Source: Pedomonas sp051304405
Lineage (GTDB): Bacteria; Pseudomonadota; Alphaproteobacteria; Sphingomonadales; Sphingomonadaceae
Assembly (NCBI RefSeq): GCF_051304405.1
Contig: NZ_JBPPGG010000001.1
Location: 124,001 to 188,000, forward strand
Reading direction: 5' to 3'
Length of the DNA stretch: 64,000 nt
Notes under the pieces: generated by a model
What the model was told of the DNA's origin: nothing
Database searches by the model: none
What the model saw: the letters and a program-made list of their open reading frames with translations, nothing else
In this document: piece by piece, positions 34,845 through 43,837 of the stretch
How positions within the stretch are numbered: the stretch's first letter is position 1
Layout: every line of letters begins with the position of its first letter
Made by a program: the position numbers and the translations under genes

Positions 34845-35834
34845 ATGGCATCCCGCCCGACCACCCCGTCCGACCCGCGCGTCAGCGCGGCCCTCTCCGC
34901 CTTCCGGCGCGGCGCGGTGCAGGACGCCGTGCCGCTCATGCAGGAGGCGGCGCGCGACGGCGTGCCACTGGCCATGCTGGCGGTGGCGGAATGGCTGGCG
35001 ACGGGCAGCCGCCTGCCCCGCGATCCCGCCCGGGCGCTGGAGATGGCACGCCGTGCCGCCGAGAGCGGCCTTCCCCCCGCCATGCAGCTGTACGCCTGCC
35101 TGCTGCGCTGGGACGCGCCGGACGGCGACGATGCGGACGCCAACCGCTGGACACGCCTTGCGGCGGAGCAGGGCGATGCGTCCGCCCGTGCCGAGGCGGC
35201 GCTCTGGCCCCTGCTCGATGCGCCCCTGCCGGAGCCGGACGTGCTCCATGACGCGCCCCGCATTGCCGCCCTGCCCGGCCTGGTGCCCGAGGCGGTGTGC
35301 CGGCATATCCTGCGTCTCGCCCAGCCCCAGGTGGCCCCGGCGCTGGTGTTCGATCCGACAACCGGCCAGAGCCGCCCCCATCCGGTGCGCCGGGCCCGCA
35401 ACATGAACTTCGGGCCCACCTTCTACGATTCCATCGTCGCCTGGGTGAACCGCCGCATCGCGCAGGCCTCCGGCACCACGGCGGCGCAGGGCGAACCGCT
35501 CGCCGTGCTCGCCTACGGCCCCGGCGGGGAGTACCGGCCCCATCTCGACTGCCTGCCGCCGAACGCCGCCCGTCCCGAGGACCGGCTGGCCGAGAGCGGC
35601 CAGCGCATCAAGACCCTGCTCATCTCGCTGAGCGGCGGCTACGCGGGCGGCCACACCGCCTTCACCGAACTGGACATCCGCTGGCGCGGCCGGGTGGGCG
35701 ACGCGCTCCTGTTCACCAACGTGACCGACGCGGGCGCGCCCGAGCCCCTCTCCCGCCACGCCGGAGCCCCGGTCACGGCCGGCGAAAAATGGCTCGCCTC
35801 CCGCTGGATCCGCGAGCGCCCGTTCCAGGCCTAG
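34845..35834 (+). CDS. 2OG-Fe(II) oxygenase with N-terminal Sel1-like repeats
   Basis: A 329-residue protein. Residues about 10-125 are helical repeats of the Sel1/TPR type (AVQDAVPLMQEAARDGVPLA, ALEMARRAAESGLPPAMQLY). The C-terminal half is a prolyl-4-hydroxylase-type dioxygenase: Fe ligands His233 and Asp235 (YRPHLDC) and His305 (SRHAGAPV), then EKWLASRWIRER for 2-oxoglutarate. Such fusions are frequent in alpha- and gammaproteobacteria; the protein substrate is not known. ATG 34845 lies 10 bases after the CpdR-like receiver, so the two are probably co-transcribed. Confidence 0.86.
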   Translation: MASRPTTPSDPRVSAALSAFRRGAVQDAVPLMQEAARDGVPLAMLAVAEWLATGSRLPRDPARALEMARRAAESGLPPAMQLYACLLRWDAPDGDDADANRWTRLAAEQGDASARAEAALWPLLDAPLPEPDVLHDAPRIAALPGLVPEAVCRHILRLAQPQVAPALVFDPTTGQSRPHPVRRARNMNFGPTFYDSIVAWVNRRIAQASGTTAAQGEPLAVLAYGPGGEYRPHLDCLPPNAARPEDRLAESGQRIKTLLISLSGGYAGGHTAFTELDIRWRGRVGDALLFTNVTDAGAPEPLSRHAGAPVTAGEKWLASRWIRERPFQA

Positions 35835-35964
35835 GCCGGGCCGGTCCAACGCCGGGCAGCTCCGAGCCGAGGCCACGACCCCACACCCCCACCACCCCCT
35901 GTTTTTGCCCGCGGCATCGGTCTGCCTTTGCCCTACCATCGGGAGAAAAAGCAGGGAGGACGGC

Positions 35965-37167
35965 GTGAACTTCGACTATTCGGCAAAGACCCTTGCCTAC
36001 ATCGGGCGCATCCGCGCCTTCATGGACGCCCACATCTACCCCAATGAGGCCGCCTACCGCGCTCAGGTGGAGACCGGGGGGCGCTGGAAGGTGCTGCCGC
36101 TCATCGAGGAGCTGAAGAAGAAGGCGAAGGCGGAAGGGCTGTGGAACCTGTTCCTGCCCCATTCCGAGCTGGGCGCGGGCCTCACCAACCTGGAATACGC
36201 CCCGCTGGCGGAGGAGATGGGCCGGGTGCCGTGGTCGGCGGAGGTGTTCAACTGCTCCGCGCCGGATACCGGCAACATGGAAATCCTCGAGCGCTACGGC
36301 ACAGAGGAGCAGAAGGAGACATGGCTCAAGCCCCTGCTCGCAGGGGAGATCCGCTCCGCCTTCGCCATGACCGAGCCCGCCGTCGCCTCGTCGGACGCCA
36401 CCAACATCGAGACCGCCATCATCCGCGAGGGGGACACGTACGTCATCAACGGGCGCAAGTGGTGGACCAGCGGCGCGGGCGACCCGCGCTGCAAGGTGTT
36501 CATCGTCATGGGCAAGACCGACCCCGCCGCGCCGAAGCACCAGCAGCAGTCCATGATCCTGGTGCCGGCGGATGCGCCGGGCGTGCGGCTGGTGCGGCCT
36601 CTTACCGTTTTCCACCATGACGATGCGCCCCACGGCCATTTCGAGGTGGTGTTCGACAATGTGCGCGTGCCCGCCGCCAACATCCTTCTGGGCGAAGGGC
36701 GCGGGTTCGAGATCGCGCAGGGACGGCTTGGGCCGGGGCGCATCCACCACTGCATGCGCTCCATCGGCGCGGCGGAGCGGGCGCTCGAGCTCATGTGCAA
36801 GCGCCTCAAGTCCCGTGTCGCCTTCGGCAGGCCCATCGCCGAACATGGCGTCTGGCACGAGCGCATCGCCGAGGCCCGCTGCCAGATCGACATGGCCCGC
36901 CTCCTCACCCTCAAGGCGGCGCACATGATGGACACGGTGGGCAACAAGGCGGCGCAGAAAGAAATCGCCATGATCAAGGTAGTGGCGCCGAATGTGGCCT
37001 GCCGGGTCATCGACATGGCGATCCAGGCGTTCGGCGGGGCCGGCGTCAGCGATGATGTGCCCCTCGCGTCCATGTACGCCGCCCAGCGCACCCTCAGGCT
37101 GGCGGACGGGCCGGACGAAGTGCACCGGCAGGCCATCGCCAAACTGGAATTGCGGCGGTACAACTAG
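35965..37167 (+). CDS. Acyl-CoA dehydrogenase family protein
   Basis: A 400-residue flavoenzyme from GTG 35965, which has GGGAGGA six bases before it. FAMTEPAVASSDATNIETAI and YVINGRKWWTSGAGDPRCKV are FAD/substrate motifs. RVPAANILLGEGRGFEIAQG and IQAFGGAGVSDDVPLASMYA complete the ACAD fold. The wording matches the long-chain group related to human ACAD10/11. It oxidises an acyl-CoA to the enoyl form, passing electrons to ETF. No other beta-oxidation genes are nearby. Confidence 0.9.
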   Translation: MNFDYSAKTLAYIGRIRAFMDAHIYPNEAAYRAQVETGGRWKVLPLIEELKKKAKAEGLWNLFLPHSELGAGLTNLEYAPLAEEMGRVPWSAEVFNCSAPDTGNMEILERYGTEEQKETWLKPLLAGEIRSAFAMTEPAVASSDATNIETAIIREGDTYVINGRKWWTSGAGDPRCKVFIVMGKTDPAAPKHQQQSMILVPADAPGVRLVRPLTVFHHDDAPHGHFEVVFDNVRVPAANILLGEGRGFEIAQGRLGPGRIHHCMRSIGAAERALELMCKRLKSRVAFGRPIAEHGVWHERIAEARCQIDMARLLTLKAAHMMDTVGNKAAQKEIAMIKVVAPNVACRVIDMAIQAFGGAGVSDDVPLASMYAAQRTLRLADGPDEVHRQAIAKLELRRYN

Positions 37168-37210
37168 GCGAGCATTTTTCCCGTTCCCGTTCCGGCGAGA
37201 GTTCAAACCC

Positions 37211-38050
37211 GTGCGTGTTGCCAGCCTCCACCTCTACCCCGTCAAATCCGGCCGCGCGGTGGATGTGGGGGAAGCAGCCCTCTCGCCCGCGGGGCTTGCG
37301 GGGGACCGGCGCTGGATGATCGTGGACGAGGCCGGCCGCTTCGTGACCCAGCGGGAGGAGCCGCGCCTCGCCCTCCTTGCCGCCGTGCCGACCGGGACGG
37401 GCCTTGCCCTCTCCGTCCCCGGCCGCGCGGGGCTGGACCTGCCCTTCCCCGATGCGGACGCGGAGGTGGTGACCGCCTCCATCTGGCGCGCGCACGCGAA
37501 GGCGCGGGTGGCGGACGCGGCAAGCGACTGGCTGTCGGGCTGGCTTGGCCGTGCCGTGCGGCTGGTCTGGCTGCCGGAGGGCAGCAACCGCCCGCTCCAG
37601 ACGGCGTTCGCGACGAGCCCGGACGGCATCGGCTTTGCGGACGGCTATCCGGTGCTCGTCACCAACACCGCCTCGCTGGCGGACGTGAACCGCCACCTTG
37701 CCGAGCCGGTGCCCATGAACCGTTTCCGGCCCAACATCGTCATCGACAGTGGCGAAGCCTGGGGCGAGGACAGCTGGCTGACCCTGCGCATCGGCACGGT
37801 GACGCTCGAACTGGTCAAGCCGTGCGACCGCTGCGTCGTCACCACCACCGATCAGGAAACCGCAGCGCGTGCCAGCCACGAGCCGCTTCGCACCCTCCAG
37901 CGCCGCCGCCGCTCGGCGGACCCGCGGGTAAAGGGGGCTCTGTTCGGCTGGAATGCGGTGCCGCAGGGCTCGGGCGTCATCCGGGCGGGCGACGCCGTCG
38001 AGGTGATCGACCGCCGCCCTGCCCCCTGGCCCATTCGCCCGGCGATCTGA
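37211..38050 (+). CDS. MOSC-domain molybdenum protein (YcbX/mARC-like)
   Basis: A 279-residue protein from GTG 37211 (RVASLHLYPVKSGRAVDV), the standard start of the MOSC N-terminal beta-barrel domain. The MOSC domain occupies the C-terminal half: MNRFRPNIVI, LVKPCDRCVVTTTDQETA with the Cys that binds the molybdenum cofactor, and KGALFGWNAVPQGSGVIRAG. It lacks the ferredoxin domain of E. coli YcbX. Relatives reduce N-hydroxylated compounds. A larger molybdenum enzyme is encoded at 43.8-46.5 kb, so cofactor is available. Confidence 0.86.
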   Translation: MRVASLHLYPVKSGRAVDVGEAALSPAGLAGDRRWMIVDEAGRFVTQREEPRLALLAAVPTGTGLALSVPGRAGLDLPFPDADAEVVTASIWRAHAKARVADAASDWLSGWLGRAVRLVWLPEGSNRPLQTAFATSPDGIGFADGYPVLVTNTASLADVNRHLAEPVPMNRFRPNIVIDSGEAWGEDSWLTLRIGTVTLELVKPCDRCVVTTTDQETAARASHEPLRTLQRRRRSADPRVKGALFGWNAVPQGSGVIRAGDAVEVIDRRPAPWPIRPAI

Positions 38051-38077
38051 GCCCCTTCTCCGCTTACTCCGCCCCTC

Positions 38078-38350
38078 TCAGGGCCGGGCCATGCCCGGCA
38101 GGGGCTGGCTTTCGCACTGGAAGTCGGCCTTGTCGCCCGAGGCCACGCAGTGGATGACAAGGCTGGTGCGCGGATCAATCGCCCAGGCATGGCTGGCGTT
38201 GCCGACGCTCGACGCCGCCACATGCAGCGGCCCGCTGTTGCCGACGCCGAACGACTGCGCCTCCGCCGGCTGGTTCTGGGAGACGAGAAACAGACCAGCG
38301 CCAATGGCGAGGCATCCGATGCCGAGGGCTAGCTTTCCGAGCAATTTCAT
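38078..38350 (-). CDS. Small secreted protein of unknown function
   Basis: A 90-residue product from ATG 38350. A clear signal peptide (MKLLGKLALGIGCLAIGAGL, cleaved near AEAQS) leads to a mature part of about 60 residues with two Cys (VIHCVASGDKADFQCESQ) that could form a disulfide. I do not recognise a family. It is divergent from the GIN-domain array and convergent with the MOSC gene. Confidence 0.68.
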   Translation of the reverse strand: MKLLGKLALGIGCLAIGAGLFLVSQNQPAEAQSFGVGNSGPLHVAASSVGNASHAWAIDPRTSLVIHCVASGDKADFQCESQPLPGMARP

Positions 38351-38431
38351 AGCAGTGTCCACCCTTAGAATACGACCACCGGAACATAGTAGCGCGCCGG
38401 TTGGTCGAGCACACCGTTCCAGGGAGGAAAA

Positions 38432-39124
38432 ATGCGTTCCAGGACCATCCTGCTGATCACCGGCGGCATCCTTCTGTCCGCCGCTGGGATCGCATACTTC
38501 CTTATGCCAAAGCCCGTGCAGAAGGAGGACACCTCCGCCCCGGTGCAACGCCAGATCGAGGTCGCGGACTTCGACAGGCTGGTGTTTGAAGGGGCAATCA
38601 ACGTCAACGTCACCCAGGGGGAGACGCCCAGCGTCCTGGTCTCCGGCACCGAGGCCTCCCTGGAGCGGCTCCGCCACCGTGTGACCGATGGCGTGCTGTA
38701 CATGGAGCTGAGCGGGAAAACCGGCATCCGGTACGGCCGGGCAACGACGGTGGACGTGGTCATGCCTGCACTGCGCGGCCTCGCCGTCAAGGGCAGCGGC
38801 AACGTGGACATCCGCGAGATGACGCTGGACAAGATTGCCCTGCAGATCAATGGCGCGGGCAATCTGGACGCCAGCGGCACCTGCAACCAGATGACCGTCG
38901 GCGTCTCCGGCGCGGGCAATGTGAGCGCGCGGAACCTGAAGTGCCACGTGGTATCGGCGGAAATGGCGGGCGCGGGCAACATGGACGTCTTTGCTGACGA
39001 GAGCGTCACCCTCCGCCTGCTCGGCGTCGGCGATATCGACGTTTACGGCAATCCCGCCGCGCGCAAGACCGAAAAGCTCGGCATCGGCAATATCACCTAT
39101 CACGACGTGGCCGCCTCCCAATAA
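38432..39124 (+). CDS. GIN-domain (DUF2807) envelope protein, copy 1
   Basis: A 230-residue protein with a strong GGGAGGAAA ribosome site. An N-terminal membrane helix (TILLITGGILLSAAGIAYFL) acts as anchor or signal. The GIN/DUF2807 beta-helix follows, with its repeated Gly-x-Gly-Asn/Asp turns: LAVKGSGNVDIREMTLDKIA, LQINGAGNLDASGTCNQM, VGVSGAGNVSARNLKCHV, AEMAGAGNMDVFADESV and LLGVGDIDVYGNPA. It is the first of three tandem paralogs on the same strand. Known GIN-domain proteins are surface beta-solenoids of unclear role. Confidence 0.84.
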   Translation: MRSRTILLITGGILLSAAGIAYFLMPKPVQKEDTSAPVQRQIEVADFDRLVFEGAINVNVTQGETPSVLVSGTEASLERLRHRVTDGVLYMELSGKTGIRYGRATTVDVVMPALRGLAVKGSGNVDIREMTLDKIALQINGAGNLDASGTCNQMTVGVSGAGNVSARNLKCHVVSAEMAGAGNMDVFADESVTLRLLGVGDIDVYGNPAARKTEKLGIGNITYHDVAASQ

Positions 39125-39151
39125 GGCGGCCAACTGGGGGGAGACTTCATC

Positions 39152-39823
39152 ATGAACAGTTCCATGCGTCTGCCGGCCGTGGTTCTCGCCGGCCTCGCCA
39201 CCCTGGCCGCGTCGCCGGCCGCCATCGCCGCATCGGACTCCGGCGTCGTCAAGCAACCGATCCGGACGGAGCCGTTCACCGGCGTCGTCCTCTCGGGCAT
39301 GATCGATGTCACCATCGGCCAGGCCGGCGCGCACAGCGTCGTTGCCAGCGGCACCGAGGCCGTCCTTTCCGACCTGAAGGCCGAGGTGAAGGACGGCAAG
39401 CTCCATCTGGCGCAGAAGAGCCGCCTGCGCATCGGCAAGCGCGACAAGGTCCGCGTCACCATCAACATGCCGGACCTTCAGTCCCTTGAGCTGACCGGCA
39501 GCGGCGACGTCACCATCTCCAACATGAAGCTGGACAAGATCGCCCTGACCGTGACCGGCGCGGGCGACGTGACCGCCAGCGGCACCTGCAATGACCTTCA
39601 CATCCAGCTGACGGGCGCAGGCGACATCACCGCCCGCGACCTCAAGTGCCACAATGTCTCGGCGCAGGTGAGCGGCTCGGGCGACATCTCGCTCCATGCG
39701 GACCGGAACGTCTCGGCGCGGGTGTCCGGCGTCAGCGACCTCGACATCTACGGCAACCCGCCGGAGCGGTCGGTGAAGGTCGGCGGCGTGGGCGACGTCC
39801 ACTTCCACGACACCGCCCGATAA
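39152..39823 (+). CDS. GIN-domain (DUF2807) secreted protein, copy 2
   Basis: A 223-residue protein with a cleavable signal peptide (MNSSMRLPAVVLAGLATLAA, cleavage near AIAASD) instead of the anchor of copy 1. The same solenoid follows with strongly regular rungs (LELTGSGDVTISNMKLDKIA, LTVTGAGDVTASGTCNDLHI, LTGAGDITARDLKCHNVSA, VSGSGDISLHADRN). It starts 27 bases after copy 1, so they share a transcript. The rungs are about 17 to 19 residues and often end in Gly-Asp. Confidence 0.84.
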   Translation: MNSSMRLPAVVLAGLATLAASPAAIAASDSGVVKQPIRTEPFTGVVLSGMIDVTIGQAGAHSVVASGTEAVLSDLKAEVKDGKLHLAQKSRLRIGKRDKVRVTINMPDLQSLELTGSGDVTISNMKLDKIALTVTGAGDVTASGTCNDLHIQLTGAGDITARDLKCHNVSAQVSGSGDISLHADRNVSARVSGVSDLDIYGNPPERSVKVGGVGDVHFHDTAR

Positions 39824-39993
39824 CGCTGCAACAGCAGCCCTGCAACAAGGCCCCGGGGCCGCGCCATCCGGCAGCGGCCCCCTTTCCTTTGCCCGGAATG
39901 GAACCGGAGCGTGCCTCCGCGCCTTCCCGGCAGGTCCATGCCTGTGTTCGGGCGGTGCACGTCACCGGAAATCAGCTTCCGAGGAGAAGAAGA

Positions 39994-40695
39994 ATGCGCG
40001 TGCCAACCTTCGCCCGCGTCTGCCTCGCCATCCTGTCGGGCGCGGTGACTCTCGCCGGCGCCGCCCTCACCGACGCGCGCGCGGCGCCAGTGCAGGCCGC
40101 CACCCTTGAGCGGCAGATCGATGTCCGCCCCTTCACCGGCATTGCGCTGGAGGGCGCGATGGATATCCGCGTCGTCCAGGCCGACCGGATTCAGGTCCTC
40201 GCCCGGGGCAGCCAGGCGGCGCTCGAGACCCTGGATGTCCGGGTGGAGGACGGGGTGCTGCGCCTCAAGCAGAAGAACAGCATCCGTCTGCCCGGCGACG
40301 ACCGGCTCGCCGTGACCATCTCCCTGCCGGATTTGCGCGCGTTCCTGCTGGCCGGGTCCGGCAACGTGGCGCTCGATGGCGTCTCGGCGGACGAGCTGAC
40401 GCTGAAGGTCGCCGGATCCGGCACCATCACCGCGAGCGGCACCTGCCGCAAGCTGTCGGTCAACATCGCCGGGTCGGGCGACGTGAAGGCCGAGGCCTTG
40501 CAGTGCGATACAGTGACCGTGCGGATCGCCGGCAGCGGCGACGTCGCCACCTATGCCCGCGAGACGTTCGCGGCCCGGATCATGGGCTCGGGCGACATCA
40601 CCGTCTTCGGCAATCCGAAGGATCGCACCAGAAGCGTGCTCGGCAGCGGGTCTGTCATTTACCAGGACACGGCGGTCAGCGGCGGCCGTCGCTGA
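39994..40695 (+). CDS. GIN-domain (DUF2807) secreted protein, copy 3
   Basis: A 233-residue protein with ribosome site GAGGAGAAG before ATG 39994. A signal peptide (MRVPTFARVCLAILSGAVTL, cleavage near ARAAPV) is followed by the solenoid (FLLAGSGNVALDGVSADELT, LKVAGSGTITASGTCRKLSV, VRIAGSGDVATYARETF, IMGSGDITVFGNPK). It lies 170 bases after copy 2. All three share RQIDVRPFTGI-type openings and the final GSGSV-YQDTA or similar ending, so they arose by local duplication and then diverged in anchoring. Confidence 0.84.
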   Translation: MRVPTFARVCLAILSGAVTLAGAALTDARAAPVQAATLERQIDVRPFTGIALEGAMDIRVVQADRIQVLARGSQAALETLDVRVEDGVLRLKQKNSIRLPGDDRLAVTISLPDLRAFLLAGSGNVALDGVSADELTLKVAGSGTITASGTCRKLSVNIAGSGDVKAEALQCDTVTVRIAGSGDVATYARETFAARIMGSGDITVFGNPKDRTRSVLGSGSVIYQDTAVSGGRR

Positions 40696-40729
40696 CCGCC
40701 CTGCCGGACAGGCCCCGCCCATCCGGCCG

Positions 40730-41188
40730 CTACAGCAGGCAGAGGGCGCGCAGTTCCTTGAGCAGCGCGGGCGGCAGCTCGGCCAGACCCGCGCCAGCGC
40801 CCGCAGCGCCCCCCTCGCCTCCGCCCGGGCCGACCAGATCCGGCGGCACGTCCGCGCCCTCCAGATACCGCCAGCCCTGATGCGGGCGGCGGGGCACCGG
40901 CAGCACCGGCACCACCTCCGGGTTCAGGTGAATGAGGCAGTGGGTCTGCCCCTCGATTTCCAGCGGCTCGAAGCCGAGGATTTCCTGCCGCGCCTGGATC
41001 TGCCGCTTGATGACCCAGTAGAGCGAGCCGCCGTCCAGCAGCTCCGCCTCCCGCTTGGGGGCATGGCGGGTGCGATGGCGGCACACCAGGCGCCCGTCCG
41101 CGCGCCGGACGGCATGGCGGCGCTGGTATTCCGCCAGCTCCTCGAGGCTGTCGACGCCGACGGCCAGCTTGATCAGATGCACGCTCAT
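40730..41188 (-). CDS. DUF1489 family protein
   Basis: A 152-residue soluble protein matching DUF1489, a small alphaproteobacterial family of unknown function: VHLIKLAVGVDSLEELAEYQ, TRHAPKREAELLDGGSLYWV, IKRQIQARQEILGFEPL and HLNPEVVPVLPVPRRPHQGW. The last 40 residues are Gly/Ala rich. It overlaps the upstream receiver gene by ATGA and is therefore co-translated with it, a hint of shared function. Confidence 0.82.
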   Translation of the reverse strand: MSVHLIKLAVGVDSLEELAEYQRRHAVRRADGRLVCRHRTRHAPKREAELLDGGSLYWVIKRQIQARQEILGFEPLEIEGQTHCLIHLNPEVVPVLPVPRRPHQGWRYLEGADVPPDLVGPGGGEGGAAGAGAGLAELPPALLKELRALCLL

Positions 41189-41970
41189 TCCACACTCACG
41201 CTCAGCGTGACGGCGGCATGGTTGAAGGCCCCGTCCTCACGCCTCAGCTCCGTCAGCCGGGGCAGGTCCTGTTGCAGCAACTCCCTGCCCCACGGCAGGT
41301 TCAGCCGCTCAACCACCTGCACCAGGGCGTCGGTGCGTTGCAGCTGGATGACCCAGCAGGTGCGGGCGAGAATGGCCAGCACCCGGTCGAGCACGCCAAG
41401 CAGCCGCGCCCGGTCCTCCGGCCGCTGCCCGAAGCCCTTGGGTGCGCTCGCCAGCTGGTCGGAGATCACCATGGTCGCCCGGTCCACCAGCAGGTTGCTG
41501 CGGCTGCGCAGCCGGGCGACCGGCGCGTCCAGCGGCGGCAGACGGTTCATGGCCTCCAGCGAGGCCGCCCGGATGTGCGGCGGCAGGGCGCGGAACGGGC
41601 CCGCGGTCCAGAACCGCACCCGCTCCATGAACAGCGCGAAGGGCATGCCCTTCACCAGAAAGTCGTCGACGCCCGCCCTCAGCCCTTCCTGGACCATGGT
41701 GGTCTCGTCGTCCCCGCTGAGCAGGATCACCGGGCAGGTCTTGGCCTCCTGCCGGACAAGCGCGTCGCACAGCGCCACGCCGGTCATGCCGGGCATGTGG
41801 TAGTCGGTCATCACCAGCGCGGGCGGGTCCCGCCGGATTTCCTCCAGCGCGTCAAAGCCGTTGGTGATGATGCGCGGCGTGAGGCCCATGGGCTCCAGCG
41901 CCCGCCCGAGCAGCCGCATCACCAGCGGTTCATCGTCCACCAGCAAGACTGAAGGCTGCCCCTGTTCCAT
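41185..41970 (-). CDS. Response regulator with an unclassified C-terminal region
   Basis: A 261-residue protein. Residues 1-120 form a receiver (VLLVDDEPLVMRLLGRAL, Asp56 in MTDYHMPGMTG, LLSGDDETTMV, FLVKGMPFALF; the Lys-Gly pair replaces the usual Lys-Pro). The C-terminal 140 residues are helical (RSRSNLLVDRATMVISDQLA, LLGVLDRVLAILARTCWVIQ) and carry no recognised DNA-binding, GGDEF, EAL or phosphatase motif. It overlaps DUF1489 and is six bases from mgtE, so the three may form an operon. Confidence 0.82.
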   Translation of the reverse strand: MEQGQPSVLLVDDEPLVMRLLGRALEPMGLTPRIITNGFDALEEIRRDPPALVMTDYHMPGMTGVALCDALVRQEAKTCPVILLSGDDETTMVQEGLRAGVDDFLVKGMPFALFMERVRFWTAGPFRALPPHIRAASLEAMNRLPPLDAPVARLRSRSNLLVDRATMVISDQLASAPKGFGQRPEDRARLLGVLDRVLAILARTCWVIQLQRTDALVQVVERLNLPWGRELLQQDLPRLTELRREDGAFNHAAVTLSVSVE

Positions 41971-41976
41971 GGCACC

Positions 41977-43392
41977 CTACTGAAGATTGGCCAGTCCGAC
42001 GGCGGTTGCCAGCCCGAGGAACGCCAGAAAGCCCATGACGTCGGTTGTCATGGTCACGAACACGGAGGAGGCGACGGCCGGGTCGATCCTGATCCGGTGC
42101 ATGGCCAGCGGCACCAGCACGCCCGCCAGCCCCGCCACGATGATGTTGATGATCATGGCCGCCGCGATCACCAGCCCCAGCCCCACGGACTTGAAATAGA
42201 GGGTGGTCAGCACGCCCAGCAGCAGGGCCAGCAGCAGGCCGTTGAGCAGCGCCACCTTGATCTCGCGGCCCACCATGCGTGCCATGTTGCCGGCGGTCAG
42301 CTGCCCGGTGGCGAGCGCGCGCACGGCAACGGCCATGGTCTGGGTGCCCGCGTTGCCGCCCAGCGAGCTGACGATGGGCATGAGGATGGCCAGCGCCACC
42401 AGCTTCTCGATGCTTGCCTCGAACAGCGCGATCACCAGCGAGCCGAGGATGGCGGTGCCACAGTTGACCACCAGCCACTGCACGCGGGTCTTCACCGTGC
42501 TGACAACGGGCTCGTTGATGTCGCCCTCGCCCGCGCCGGCGAACTTCAGCACATCCTCCTGCGCCTCTTCCGAGATGATGTGCACCACGTCGTCGACCGT
42601 GATCATGCCGACGAGCCGGCCCGCGCCGTCCACCACCGCCGCCGAGATGAGGCCGTACTTCTGGAAGCGCAGGGCCAGTTCCTCCCGGTCCATGTTGACC
42701 GGGATGAGGGTCTGCTCCCGCTGCATCAGATCGGCGACCAGCACGGAGCGCGGCGAGCGCAGCACCCAGGACAGCCGGATGGTGCCCACCGGGCGGTAGC
42801 CGGGGTCCACCACGAAGATTTCCCAGAAGTCGGTGGCCAGATCCTGCTTCTCGCGCAGGTAGTCGATCAGCTGACCCACGGTCCAGTATTCGGGCACGGC
42901 GATGAGGTCGCGCTGCATCAGGCGGCCCGCCGAGTCCTCCGGGTAGGTCAGCGCTTCCTCGATGGCGGCGCGGTCCTGGGCCGGCATGGCGCTCAGCACC
43001 TGTTCCTGCTGCTCCGCCTCCAGGTCCTCGATGATGGCGACCGCGTCGTCGGTGTCGAGCTGGGTGACCACGTTGGCGAGGTCGGTCGGCCCCATGACCT
43101 CGATCACCTCGTCGCGCACCCAGTCGTTGAGTTCGGCGATGGTGTCGGCGTCGAGCCGGTCACCCAGCATGTGGACCAGCCGTCCGCGGCAGTCCGCCCC
43201 CACGATCTCGATGAGGTCGGCGACGTCGGCCGGGTGCAGCGGCTCCACCAGCGCATGCACGCGGCCCGTATCGTTTTCGCTGACGGCCTGAATGATATCG
43301 TCGATGAAGTCCCGGCGCAGCCGACCGCCCTCCAGCACCTCGCGGGGCGCCAGGTCTTCCGGTCCGATCTCGATATCCGGCTGCTCGGTCAT
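41977..43392 (-). CDS. mgtE: MgtE magnesium transporter
   Basis: A 471-residue transporter from ATG 43392. The MgtE N-domain (about residues 30-135, LHPADVADLIEIVGADCRGR) is followed by two CBS domains (DLMQREQTLIPVNMDREELA, GLISAAVVDGAGRLVGMITV DDVV region) and five membrane helices with the signature SSLGGNAGTQTMAV. It imports Mg2+ and is gated by Mg2+ bound to the cytoplasmic domains. The N-terminal 20 residues are acidic. Confidence 0.92.
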   Translation of the reverse strand: MTEQPDIEIGPEDLAPREVLEGGRLRRDFIDDIIQAVSENDTGRVHALVEPLHPADVADLIEIVGADCRGRLVHMLGDRLDADTIAELNDWVRDEVIEVMGPTDLANVVTQLDTDDAVAIIEDLEAEQQEQVLSAMPAQDRAAIEEALTYPEDSAGRLMQRDLIAVPEYWTVGQLIDYLREKQDLATDFWEIFVVDPGYRPVGTIRLSWVLRSPRSVLVADLMQREQTLIPVNMDREELALRFQKYGLISAAVVDGAGRLVGMITVDDVVHIISEEAQEDVLKFAGAGEGDINEPVVSTVKTRVQWLVVNCGTAILGSLVIALFEASIEKLVALAILMPIVSSLGGNAGTQTMAVAVRALATGQLTAGNMARMVGREIKVALLNGLLLALLLGVLTTLYFKSVGLGLVIAAAMIINIIVAGLAGVLVPLAMHRIRIDPAVASSVFVTMTTDVMGFLAFLGLATAVGLANLQ

Positions 43393-43596
43393 GTCAGGCT
43401 TATAACTCCTGCAAGGCCCAAGGAAACCCATTAACCCGCCTGTATGAAGCAATCAGTTCGGAATTTTCCGTCCGACTGCCTCGCAAGCGGGGCCTTTCCT
43501 CACAGACTAACGTCGCCGCCCGCCTCTGGCTGGCAGCAACTGTCTGATACGCTCAGGAATTTTTCTTGTATCTTATTCGATTGCCCGGAAGAGCAA

Positions 43597-43681
43597 TGGT
43601 GCGGTCGAGAAGACTCGAACTTCCACGGGTTGCCCCACAGCGACCTCAACGCTGCGCGTCTACCAATTCCGCCACGACCGC
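43597..43681 (-). tRNA. tRNA-Leu (anticodon GAG)
   Basis: On the minus strand it begins GCGGTCGTGGCGGAATTGGT, with acceptor arms GCGGTCG/CGACCGC, anticodon stem CAGCG/CGCTG around loop TTGAGGT (anticodon GAG), a long variable arm as expected for tRNA-Leu, T-loop GTTCGAG and an encoded CCA. The 85-base length is normal for leucine. Confidence 0.95.
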
Positions 43682-43837
43682 ACGATCATGGGGTGGAGGG
43701 GCGTATAACCAAACACGTCCCCCTGTTCAATAGGCAGATACGACTTGTTGCGTTTTTTCTGCCGTGGCAGTCTTCTCGCCGAATAACGACACCCAATTTT
43801 CCCGGACCATTTTCGAGAAATCAGCAGGGAAATTCGT

